DNA of 64,000 nt, taken from NCBI GenBank assembly GCA_025667525.1, contig CM046877.1, positions 31,879,255 through 31,943,254 of the forward strand, read 5' to 3'. Positions 11,151-22,675 of the stretch are shown piece after piece (position 1 is the stretch's first letter; each line of letters opens with the position of its first letter). The notes under the pieces are model-generated. The model ran no database searches. It was not told where the DNA came from and was given only the letters and a program-made list of their open reading frames with translations. A program made the position numbers and the translations under genes. Source of the DNA: Glebionis coronaria (lineage: Eukaryota; Streptophyta; Magnoliopsida; Asterales; Asteraceae).

Positions 11151-11333
11151 TTACGTAATACTTGTTTTACTAGAAGGCTATGAGAAAACAACTTAAACAG
11201 TTTGTAAGGGAGTGTTTGGTTTGTCCAAAATGCAAGCCAGACTTGAGTGCTTATCTTGGATTGCTACAACCTTTACCAATTCCTCACAATGTATGGTTAC
11301 AAATATCCATGGATTTCATTAAAGGATTGCGTA

Positions 11334-13881
11334 TGTAACACCCCATTTAATAGGATTGATTGCTACAGTAAATTATGGCTTATCATCAAAGCATGCAAGG
11401 TAATGTCTAAATATTCATGACCATAAATAGAAATACCGGAATCAAACATCAGTAGTCTAGTAACTCACACACAAGCAATATAAGTACTGTAAATGGAAAG
11501 GACTAAACAATGTCCAGTAGAAGTAAAGTATGATAAAGTAAGAATAAATGCATAAGGTAAAAGAGGCCGGATAGCTTCCAATCCGAATGCACATACTCTG
11601 GAGTTCCTACTTGCGTCCTTGGGTACTTGCCGTTTGGGAACATGGAAAAGTAGACGGCTGAGCATAACGCTCAGTGCACGGATATACAATAAAGCATGGA
11701 AGACATAGAATATGAAAGCATATAAAGAGTATAAAGCATGAATAGCAGCAGAAATGAATAAGTCCTAGAAAACCTAGTTGTCTGTCATGTTAACTAGTTT
11801 TAGTTCTGAAAATATAGCTTATGTTACTTATGAAAATCTGTATTAGTTAATGTACCAAAATAGCCAATATAGGTCATGAGGTCAACAACGTGCATGAATA
11901 CTTGGAGGAGTGACCTCGTCATGCAAATTAGAGGGGATGCCTCAAATTAAATTATTAAGTGGGTAGGAGGGATCAGCTCCTTGTGAAGGATGCAAGGCAC
12001 AGACCACATTCACCATGAAATTCTGACTGAAACATGTAACTAGGATGCACCCATACGCCCCACATGATAATATAATAATATGCCAAATAACTGAAAAGGG
12101 ACGCCACGAGCTATCACTCCACCGTGGTGAAGTTATAACACTAGTGCCTCTAGTGTTATGGTTATGGTACCTCCATAACTAGGTGAAACTTGTCATGCAT
12201 GTATATGGCTAAGGTAACTAATAAACATAAGCATTTACTCTGTAACTACTAGGGAAAACAGTTGGCTGCATACGAGAAATCCTAAAGAAGGAAGAGATTG
12301 TCCTTACTGAAGGACGGGAAATCCGTACCTTATGTCCAATAGAAGCTAAGGAAAACGATGAAGACTAATCCGCCTCGACGGATAACACCACATAAGAAAT
12401 ATGGACGTGTATGAGTTGTCTGAATTACATGTGTTTTACTGGTTCTGTGTATTATTAGCTTGTTATATGTATTCTGCCATGTTTTACTGTTTACTGTGTT
12501 AACTGTAGTTATTCTGATGTTCTGTTAAGTATTAATCATGTAATAGTGTATTATAATACTTGTATTGTAATACTAAGTAACTTTCTAAAAATAGTAGGTT
12601 TCCATAAATAGTAAGTTTCTAAAAATAGAAAGTTTCCAAAAATAGTAAGTTTCCATAATTAGAAATAAGCTGGATTATAAATAATAATTAAAGTTTAATT
12701 AGTACAATACAAGTCTTGGTTATAGTTCATTAATTAAATAACTGGTTAATTAATTAAACTATATGTTATATGATCTTAATTAAAATACATGTTTTAATTA
12801 AATGACTAAGTAAAAATACCTTAGGTTATACATGAATTAATTAAATAAATAGATTTAGCCTAAGGTTTAGTATAACGTGACTTTAAAAATAGTTTTCATG
12901 AAAAACCCGAATCCCGAGCCAGTGTTCTATATAAGTCGAACCAAATAAGCTATACAAAAGTCCCACCGAGACCTTGGAGGGGTCTCGGTTGACACTAACT
13001 AACCCAATAAACATGCAAAACATACCCCGACTTAATGTCGAGGTCCTTTGGTCTCGGGTCCGAACAACAAAACCAAGCCGAGCCCTTTTGGGGGTCTCGA
13101 TGGTGCCTCGGTTACACCCAAACCGAACAACAAACATACCCCGACCCTTGGTCGGGGTTTCTTGCTGCGTCCGAGCCAAAACCTACCCAAGCCGAGAGTC
13201 TTGAGACTCTCGGTGGTGGTGAAAGAAATCAAGCCGAGCCCCACCTGGGGTCTCGGTGTCTCGGCCGAACCACAACCACGCCAAACCAAACCCGAACCAT
13301 GAATTTAATTAATCTTATACATGTTTTATTCTTGTTCTTGATGATTAATTAAATATTAACATGAAATCAAAAGAATTAAATAAAAAGGAAAAAGGTTTGA
13401 TTTATACCGAATGCGTGAAAAAGGGAATGATCACGAACACAAAACCAATAACAAAAATTGTTTGAATCGTCCTTGTGGTTTGATATGGCCGGCGGTACAA
13501 GAGAGAACCAAGAAAGGGTTTTTGCGAATTTTACTGAAACCTAAATTATGAAAATAACTTTCCTGTGTTTTATTATTTAACTTGGGTTATGGGCCAAAGC
13601 CCATCTTCCTTCTTTTTTTTTTGGTAGCCGCGGCCTAAAGGAGTCCAACAAGGAAACCTGTAACTTTTCCGTGTCTAAATAATTAGTCGTGTATGTTCGT
13701 GATTTAATATTCATGAATTTGATATTCGTGATCATGTTACATTTATAATATTCATGATTGTTCGTTATTTATTGTTGTGACACGTGTATTAATATTATAA
13801 ATGGAAAGTTTACATTTTATCGTGTTTTCATAAGTTACTGTTCACATGTACTGTTCATAGGATTTTAATGCGGGTTTTACA
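11334..13881 (-). repeat. 3' LTR of the Tekay-type element (left)
   Basis: 2548 bp with TG...CA ends. It holds an A/T-rich section with repeated aaaatagtaagtttcc units (~12580-12660), a long inverted repeat around taacactagtgcctctagtgtta (~12130), and a cluster of GC-rich hairpins at 12965-13256. It is nearly identical to 19002-21542. Confidence 0.9.
12965..13256. repeat. Cluster of short GC-rich hairpins in the left LTR
   Basis: Several inverted repeats lie at ~45-60-bp spacing: CCGAGACC..GGTCTCGG (12965-12989), ACCCCGAC..GTCGGGGT (13138-13158), CCGAGAGTCT/AGACTCTCGG (13192-13213) and CCGAGCCCC..GGGGTCTCGG (13234-13256). Overlapping long open frames on both strands here result from the repeat composition. 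Confidence 0.75.
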
Positions 13882-13952
13882 ACTCTTCCCCTCTAAGAGA
13901 ACAATTCGTCCTCGAATTGGAGAAACATAAACTGAAAGAAAACATACCCGAA

Positions 13953-16900
13953 TTAGAACTGGAAATGAGGGTAAGAAGTCCGTATAGACTCCCCCGTCTC
14001 CCAAGTGGCTTCCCGCTCAGGATGATCCCTCCAGAGGTTTTTGACGAAAGGGATCGTCTTCCTCCGCATGACGCGATCTTGTCGCTCAAGAACTCTCTCG
14101 GGTTCTTCAACATATGAAAGATCCTCTCGAATCTGATCAAGTGGATATTAGACAATATGAACTGGATGATAGTTGTATCCTCTGAGTAAGGACACATGGA
14201 ACACGTTGTGAACGTGTGATAGCTGAGGCGGTAACGCTAATAGGTATGACACTTCACCAACGCGTTCTATGATGTCGAACGGTCCGATGAAGCGAGGACT
14301 GAGCTTCCCTCTGATTGCACGACTTTTAAATCCTCGTGCAGGTGATACCTTGAGGAAAACGTGATCACCTACGTTGAAAGACACATCTCTACGACGTTTA
14401 TCAGCATATCTCTTTTGACGAGCACGAGCTTCCTGAAGCTTCGCCTTGGCGACAACGACCTTCTCATTGGTCACTTCAATCATCTCTAGACCCTCGAGCA
14501 GTCGTTCACCCACCTGCTCCCAACAGATTGGGGCGCGACACTTTCTGCCATACAACATCTCAAAGGGAGCACACTTTATGCTAGCGTGCCAGCTGTTGTT
14601 GTATGCGAATTCTACTAGGAATATATAGTCATCCCAGCTTCCTGACCACTCTAGAGTACATAATCGCAGCATGTCCTCCAATGTCTGAATGGTACTTTCT
14701 GACTGTCCGTCGGTCTGAGGATGAAAGGCAGTGCTGATCTTAAGTCTGGTGCCCCAAGCTTTCTGGAGGCTCTGCCAGAAACGTGATGTGAAACGGGGAT
14801 CTCTGTCAGAGATGATTTCTGATGGAGTACCATGTAGTCTCATGATCTCCTTCTGGAAAATGTCTGCTAATTTGCTGACCGAATGCTCCTTGCGAATCGG
14901 TAGAAAATGAGCAGACTTAGTCAACCTATCCATAATAATCCAAATAGGGTCGTTTTTCTTCTGAGTAACCGGAAGACCAGTAACAAAATCTATGTAGATT
15001 TTGTCCCACTTCCACGCTGGAATATCTAATGGGTGTAGTAAACCACTAGCTCGCTGGTGTTCAATCTTCACCTGTTGGCAGATCATACACTAAGAAACGA
15101 AGGTGGCAACATCCTGCTTCATACCACTCCACCAAAAGTGTTGCTTGATGTCGTGGTACATCTTGGTAGAACTAGGATGTATGGTAAATGGACAACTGTG
15201 AGCTTCAGTCAACACAGCTTCCCTGAGAGTAGAGTCATCAGGAGCCACTAGTCTAGTGCTGTGCCATAAGATACCGTTGTCGTCAACACGAAACTCCGTC
15301 TGCTGATCAAGGTTCTGGACGATAGCCCAAATCTCACCATCGTCCTTCTAAGCTTCCTTTATCTTAGAATGTAAGTCTGGTTCCACTCTACGATTAGCCC
15401 AGTAATCGTGCTGTCCTCGTACACAAAAGTCAATATCAGTCATCTCTAGGTCACGAATGATATCCTTTGCAATCCAGATGCCAGCAATCATACCCGACCT
15501 TCTACTTAGAGCATTTGCCACCACATTCGCCTTACCAGGATGGTACTGAATATTGGTGTCGTAGTCCTTCAATAGCTCTAACCATCTCCTTTGTCTCATG
15601 TTTAGTTCCTTCTGGGTGAAGATGTACTTGAGACTCTTGTGGTCGGTGAATATGTCACATGATTCACCATACAAATAATGCCTCCAGATCTTCAACGCGA
15701 AAACAACTTCTGCAAGCTCTAAATCGTAAGTAGGATAGTTTTCTTCATAAGGTTTTAGCTATCATGATGCGTATGCAATAACCTTCCCATGTTGCATGAG
15801 AACGCAGCCTAAACCCTTTCCTGAAGCGTCACTATATATTTGAAATCCACCTGAGCCAGATGGGAGAGTAAGAATAGGTCCAGTCACTAACTTCCGCTTC
15901 ACATCTTCAAAGCTCTTCTCTCGCTCTTCCGTCCAGACAAATTTTTCTCCTTTCCTCATTAGCTTAGTCAAAGGTAAGGATAACCGTGAAAAGTTCTCTA
16001 CAAACCTGCGGTAGTAGCCAGCTAAACCTAGAAAATTTCTAACTTCAGTTGCAGATGTAGGTCTCGGCCATTTGGTGATAGCTTCGACCTTTGTAGGATC
16101 CATGGTGACCCCTTCTGCAGATACAATATGGCCCAGAAATGCCACCTTGCTTAACTAGAACTCACACTTAGAGAACTTGGCATACAGCTGCTTCTGACGA
16201 AGAATCTATAAGTCTGTACGAAGGTGTTCCTCATGTTCCTCCTTGGATTTGGAGAATATCAGGATGTCATCAATGAAAATAATAACGAACTTGTCCAGAA
16301 ACTCATGGAAGACACGGTTCATCAAATCCATGAAGACAGCTGGAGCATTAGTGAGTCTGAATGGCATGACTACGAACTCGTAGTGCCCATAACGTATACG
16401 GAAAGCAGTCTTAGAGATGTCCTGCTCTTTAACCCGTAACTGATGGTAGCCGGACCTCAGATCGATCTTCGAGAAATGTTTGGCGCCCTGTAGTTGATCG
16501 AAAAGGTCATCAATACGCGGCAAAGGGTAACGATTCCTGATCGTGATCTTATTCAGCTCACGATAGTCTATACATAAACGCATGTTGCCGTCTTTCTTCT
16601 TCGCGAACAGTACCGGTGCACCCCATGGGGATGCACTGGGACGGATGAAACCTCGTTCCAGAAGTTCCTGTAGCTGATCTTTTAGTTCCTTAAGCTCTAA
16701 GGGAGCCATACGGTAAGGAACTTTGGAAATCGGCTCTGCACCTGGTATGAGCTCGATTCCAAACTCAACTTCACGAACGGGTAGTATGCCCGGAAGTTCA
16801 TCTAGAAATACGTCAGGAAACTCTGACACAATAGGCTGATCTTGGATTGATGGAGACTCGGCAGTAATGTCATGAATATTGGCTATGAAGCCCTAACAGC

Positions 16901-18547
16901 CGTGTGAGTGATTCGTACAGAGTGATTCTAGGGGAAGATCTCTGTACACCTGAGTGATTCGTACAGAGTCCTTAAGTGGCGTGGAAATGCATAAGGCATT
17001 ATCTAATGGCATCGGGGAAATCCTAACACGTACAGCAAAAGTAGTGGACACGACTGAATGCGTCGCTCCAGTATCAAAACGAACACATGCTGCCAAACCA
17101 TTCATAAAGAGATTTCCGGTGATGGTACCTGAAGTCTTATTTGCCTGAACTCTAGTAGTAGTGAACACGCGACCAGAAGTAGGAGGTGGCTTGGTGTCGG
17201 CGTGTACAGAGGTGCCTTCTATCTCACCTAGGCGACAGTCCTTCTGCTGATGGCCTTGTTGGCCACACTTGAAACAACCACTAGTACCGCAGCGAAAAAT
17301 ACCAGAGTGTCTGCGCGAACAAGTAGGACAGACAGGATGCGTGAATCCTCCAATAGGCGTCCTAGTTAGCTGAGAGCCTGTTTAAGACATGCATGAGACA
17401 TGATCGTGGAACATAAACATGATTACATATAGGGTGTAAAATTTACTAGATGAGGTAGAACGGTTAGGCTGTGAACCCATACGATCATGATCCCTGTCGT
17501 TACCATTGTTCCTGAATAAACAATTGTTGGAGTGTCAGATTACCATAACATAAAATAGTTAATCATGAAAGAATGTTAATGTAGGGACCTGTTGTTGTTC
17601 GAGTTGTTAGCGTTGTTACGGTAACTATCATTACCGCCACGCCTCTCAGAACCAGAGCGGTCGTTAGTCTGACCGCTTCCCTTAGATGCTTGTTGCTGAG
17701 CGGCCATAGGATTATGGTCGTCAGTATTCTTCCTGGAATTTACGTTGAACAGAGGATTCTATGAATGAAAAATACTGGTGAAAAATGAACTGTTTACAAT
17801 CGGTGATTGAGTATACCTCTTCACTGCTCTGTCATCACCAAACTCCTCTCATTCCTGAAGCATCTCGAGTTTACGGGCTGCATCGGCCACCTGTGCCACT
17901 GTAGTGAAAGTAGCACATACCAAGTTTTTGGCGACCGAAGTGCGAAGTGCCCAACGAAACTTTTCAGCCTGCTCCGCAGCAGTTCTTGCGGCTAGACCCA
18001 GAAATCCTGCTAAACGGAGAAACCTTTGCATGAATTCATTGCTGTTTTCACCAGCAACCTACCGAATGTTGTGGTAGTCCCTCTTGAGCTTCTCTTGCTC
18101 AACATGTGGAAAGTACTGATTAAGGAAGAGCTCCTTAAACCGGTCCCATGTCAGCTGTACAACCCAATTATCACCACCGTTGGACTGCTTGACCAATTTC
18201 CACCACTACAGCACATCACCTTCAAACTTATAGCAAGCCAGTCTTGCCTTGAAAACAACGTCACAATCCATTGCATCAAAAATCTTCTCGATGTGAGAAA
18301 TCCAAGCTTTAGCCTCGTTAGGGCTGTCAGTCTGCTCAAACGAACGGGGTCGTTGTTTTTTGAGCCTCTCTAACCAAGTCATAAGAGTAAATGGTGGAGG
18401 AGGAGATGGAGGACTGTTGTGGTTGCCATGAGCCTGGAATTCCGCATGAACTTCATCTTTGATTTCATTGCGAAGTTGAGGAAGGAGGGCTTGTAGAGCT
18501 GCATTGACAGCTGCTGCCAAATCTGGAGTATTGCGTGAGTTCACCAT
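13953..18547 (-). pseudogene. Tekay-type gag-pol with chromodomain, disrupted
   Basis: Minus-strand order: gag (from ~18547, TWLERLKKQRPRSFEQTDSP-type capsid; ~17170-18200 badly broken), protease DTGATHSVVS (~17080), reverse transcriptase (16206-16829, with FIDDIL), RNase H (15348-16145, with DASGKGLG and [10 protein letters not shown]), integrase (14148-15086, D-D-E as DFVTG, SDRDPRF, DGQSES) and, after a stop at ~14145, a chromodomain-like tail with DHPEREATWE ending at 13953. Much of pol keeps one frame but has point stops at about 16893, 16203, 16155, 15757-15762 (two adjacent), 15345, 15090 and 14145. Several fall where the family has Gln, Arg or Trp. Between protease and reverse transcriptase a stretch is missing, next to an 18-bp direct repeat (16906 and 16951). 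Confidence 0.85.
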
Positions 18548-19001
18548 CTGACAGTTTAAATCAACAAAATGCACCATAAATCATAAATCTGAAATGAGAT
18601 AACATAAAAATGCATGAACGATGTATAAATCAATGAAGTAGTTTATAATGCATGAACCAATGTAAAAATGCATGATGCAGTTTATAAAACTTCTATATGA
18701 ACGGGAGTGAACGCCTATGGTCAGTTTATTCAAAACAAAACACATGGCGTGGGGACGCCTATGGGTCGGTCCCAAAGTTAAAAGTTTCGATAAAAGCACA
18801 TGCGACTAAAAGGGCCAGTCCTGTACCAACCATTACTTAGTCATAAACCTGCTACAATGATATGAATGCATGAATTAAATGAAAATGAATGAATGCATGA
18901 AAACCAACCGTCAGTTCTAGGAAGACACTAGTGACTACCCATAAGTCACAGGTCATGTTTTACAGAGCTACAAGTCGAAACCTTGGCTCTGATACCATAA
19001 C
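18548..19001 (-). other. Tekay leader with primer-binding site
   Basis: The untranslated leader between the right LTR and gag holds the initiator-Met primer-binding site at 18981-18997 and repeated atgcatgaa motifs (~18610-18670, 18860-18900). No gene is seen. Confidence 0.75.
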
Positions 19002-21542
19002 TGTAACACCCCATTTAATAGGATATAATGCTACAGTAAATTATGGCGTGTCATCAAAGCATGCAAGGTAAATGCCTAAACATTCATGACCATAAATAAA
19101 AATACTAGAATCAAATATCGGTAGTCTAGTAACTCACACACAAGCAATATAAGTACTGTAAATGGAAAGGACTAAACAATGTCCAATAGAAGTAAAGTAT
19201 GATAAAGTAGGAATAAATGCATAAGGTAAAAGAGGACAGATAGCTTCCAATCCGAATGCATATACTCTGGAGTTCCTACTTGCGTCCTTGGGTACCTGTC
19301 GTTTGGGAACATGGAAAAGTAGACGGCTGAGCATACCGCTCAGTGCACGGATATACAATAAAGCATGGAAGACATAGAATATGAAAATATATAAAGAGTA
19401 TAAAGCATGAATAGAAGCGGAAATGAATAAGTCCTGGAAAACCTAGTTGTCTGTCATGTTAACTGGTTTTAGTTCTGAAAATATAGCTTATGTTACTTAT
19501 GAAAATCTATATTAGTTAATGTACCAAAATAGCCAATATAGGTCATGAGGTCAACAACGTGCATGAATACTTGGAGGGGTGACCTCGTCATGAAATTAAA
19601 GGGGATACCTCTAATTTAATTGGTAAGTGAGTAGGAAGGATCAGCTCCTTGTGAAGGATGCAAGGCACACACCACATTCACCATGAAATCCTGACTAAAA
19701 CATGTAACTAGGATGCACCCATACGCCCCACATGGTAATATAATAATATAATGGCCAAATAACTGAAAAGGGACGCCACGAGCTATCACTCCGCCGTGGT
19801 GAAGTCATAACACTAGTGCCTCTAGTGTTATGGTTATGGTACCTCCATAACTAGGTGAAATTGGTCATGCATGTATATGGCTAAGGTAACTAATAAACAT
19901 AAGCATTTACTCTGTAACTACTGAGTAAAACAGTTGGCTGCATACGGGAAATTCTAAAGAAGGAAGAGATTGTCCTTACTGAAGGACGGGAAATCCGTAC
20001 CTTATGTCCAATAGAAGCTAAGGAAAACGATGAAGACTAATCCGCCTCGACGGATAACACTACATAAGAAATATGGACATATATGAGTTGTCTGAATTAC
20101 ATGTGTTTTACTGGTTCCGTGTATTATTAGCTTGTTATACGTATTCTGTCATGTTTTACTTTTTACTGTGTTAACTGTAGTTATTCTGATGTTCTGTTAA
20201 GTATTAATCATGTAATAGTGTATTATAATACTTGTATTGTAATACTAAGTAACTTTCTAAAAATAGCAGGTTTCATAAATAGTAAGTTTCTAAAAATAGA
20301 AAGTTTCCAAAAATAGTAAGTTTACATAATTAGAAATAAGCTGGATTATGAATAATATTTAAAGTTTAATTAGTACAATACAAGTCTTGGTTATAGTTCA
20401 TTAATTAAATAACTGGTTAATTAATTAAACTATACGTTATTTGATCTTAATTAAAATACATGTTTTAATTAAATGACTAAGTAAAAATACCTTAGGTTAT
20501 ACATGAATTAATTAAATAAATTAATTTAGCCTAAGGTTTAGTATAACGTGACTTTAAAGATAGTTTTCATGAAAAACCCGAATCTCGAGCCCGTGTTCTA
20601 TATAAGCCGAACCAAATAAGCTATACAAAAGTCCCACCGAGACCTTGGAGGGGTCTCGGTTGACACTAACTAAACCAACAAACATGCAAAACATACCCCG
20701 ACTTAAAGTTAGGGTCCTTTGGTCTCGGGTCGGAACAACAAAACCAAGCCGATCCCCTTTGGGGGTCTCGGTGGTGCCTCGGTTACACCCAAACCGAACA
20801 ACAAACATACCCCGACCCTTGGTTGTTTCTTGCTGCGTCCGAGCCAAAACCAACCCATGAGACTCTCGGTGGTGGTGAAAGAAATCAAGCCGAGCCCTAC
20901 TTGGGGTCTCGGTGTCTCGGCCGAACCACAACCACGCCAAACCAAACCCGAACCATGAATTTAATTGATCTTATACATGTTTTATTCTTGTTCTTGATGA
21001 ATAATTAAATAATAACATGAAATCAAAAGAATTAAATAAAAAGGAAAAAGGCTTGATTTATACCGAATGCGTGAAAATAAAAAGGTAATGATCACGAACA
21101 CAAAACCAATAACAAAAATCGTCTGAATCGTCCTTGTGGTTTGATATGGCCGGCGGAACAAGAGAGAACCAAGAAAGGGTTTTTGCAAATTTTACTGAAA
21201 CCTAAATTATGAAAATAACTTTCCTGTGTTTTATTATTTAACTTGGGTTATGGGCGAAAGCCCATCTTCCTTCTTTTCTTTTTGGTAGCCACGGCCTAAA
21301 GGAGTCCAACAAGGAAACCCGTAAATTTTCCGTGTCTAAATAATTAGTCGTGTATGTTCGTGATTTAATATACATGAATTTGGAATTCGTGATCGTGTCA
21401 CATTTATAATATTCATGATTGTTCGTTATTTATTGTCGTGACACGTGTATTAATATTATAAATGGAAAGTTTAAATTTTATTGTGTTTTCATAAGTTACT
21501 GTTCACGTGTATTGTTCATAGGATTTTAATGCGGGTTTTACA
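19002..21542 (-). repeat. 5' LTR of the Tekay-type element (right)
   Basis: 2541 bp, collinear with the left LTR. The hairpin cluster is at about 20636-20925, but two hairpins have each lost one arm by a short deletion (near 20822 and 20857). Confidence 0.9.
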
Positions 21543-21547
21543 GTGTA

Positions 21548-22595
21548 AGTCACACGGAAAGGATGATATTTCAGTGGTAGTTGATAGACTCAGTAAATAT
21601 GATCATTTGTTGGGTTGTCTCAACCTTTCACACATGCACAAGTTGCACATGTGTTCATGGATATAGTGTATAGGCTACATTGTATGCTTGAAACCATTGT
21701 TTTAGATAGAGATAAGGTTTTCACAAGTGTATTTTGGTAAGAATTATTCAATGATGTGAAGGTCAAACTTCATATGTCCACAACATATCACCCTTAGATA
21801 GATGGGCAAATAGAAATGGTCAACAGATGCTTGAAGGTTATTTGAGGTGTATGACTGGTGAACAACTCAAGAGATGGATGGAATGGCTGCCATTAGCTAA
21901 ATTATGGTACAATACTATATTTCCACACCTCTATTAATACAACTCCTTTTGAGGTGGTCTACGGAAAACCTCCTCCTATATATGTTCCATATTTGTTAAG
22001 GCAAACCAAGGTAGACATGATAGATAGAAGTTTATTAGCAAGAAAAAGGATCCTACAGTCACTCAAGTTCCATGTGTAGATGTCTCAAAACAAAATGAAA
22101 CAACAGGCTGATAAGTTAAGATCTGAGAGAGTGTTTGTAGAAGGAGATTTGGTGCTTCTCAAGCTTCAGCCACATAGATAGGTGACAATAAGGCAAGGCA
22201 TACAGAATAAGTTCTCTCAGAAGTATTATATGTCATTTGAAGTAGTTTCCAAAGTGGGATTAGATGTGCATACAGGTTGAATTTACCTTTACAGGCACAA
22301 ACATATGATGTGTTCCATGTCTCTCAGCTAAACAAGTATAGTGGACCTTCAATTTATGTTGATTAAGTTGTACTTCCTCAATGTGATTCTGATGGAGTCT
22401 TATTGGCTAAACCATTGAAGGTGTTGGATACGAAGATGGTCGAAAATAATAATAGAATGGTGGTGTTTGATCTAGTGCAGTGGACTAATAGGACAGTTGT
22501 AGATGCTAGCTGAGAGGACTTGCACAAGCTAGTGGAGAAGTTTCTTGACTTTGATATGAGTTCTTGAGGACAAGGACTCTTTAGGAGGCATGGGT
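21548..22595 (+). pseudogene. Gypsy integrase fragment, block copy 1, 3' part
   Basis: Continues 11150-11333 (MRKQLKQFVREC.., KCKPDLSAYLGLLQPLPIPHN) across the Tekay insertion. It resembles 60430-61491: integrase core remnants, then a C-terminal part rich in basic residues (LRSERVFVEGDLVLLKLQPH), ending near sequence for VQWTNRTV. There are many frameshifts and stops. The enzyme would have inserted retroelement cDNA; this copy cannot encode it. Confidence 0.7.
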
Positions 22596-22675
22596 TGTTA
22601 GGAACTCTGTCATAAACCCTAGTGACACGTGAGGGCCATGTGCATGACTTTGGTCAGACACGTGAGGTGCACATG

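Larger units (their letters stand above)
11334..21542 (-). mobile_element. Tekay/Del-type Ty3/gypsy chromovirus, complete but dead
   Basis: A 10.2-kb element with LTRs of 2548 bp (11334-13881) and 2541 bp (19002-21542), each starting TGTAACACCCC and ending TTTTACA. It is flanked by GCGTA (11329-11333) and GTGTA (21543-21547), a 5-bp duplication with one C/T difference. The empty site in block copy 2 (near 60440) reads tcgta. On the minus strand the primer-binding site TGGTATCAGAGCCAAGG (initiator Met, 18981-18997) sits 4 bases inside the right LTR. A purine tract (AGAGGGGAAGAG) sits beside the left LTR at about 13883-13896. The internal 5.1 kb encodes gag through chromodomain, all disrupted. 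Confidence 0.9.

Noticed and set aside
12883..13352. Overlapping 75-105-codon frames in the Tekay LTR (also 20554-21008 and 23414-23763)
   Set aside because: They lie over the GC-rich hairpin cluster in both strands and several frames, and show no known domain.
14148..15086. Functional integrase gene in the Tekay element
   Set aside because: The 312-codon frame is only a segment between in-frame stops; upstream and downstream domains continue in the same frame.
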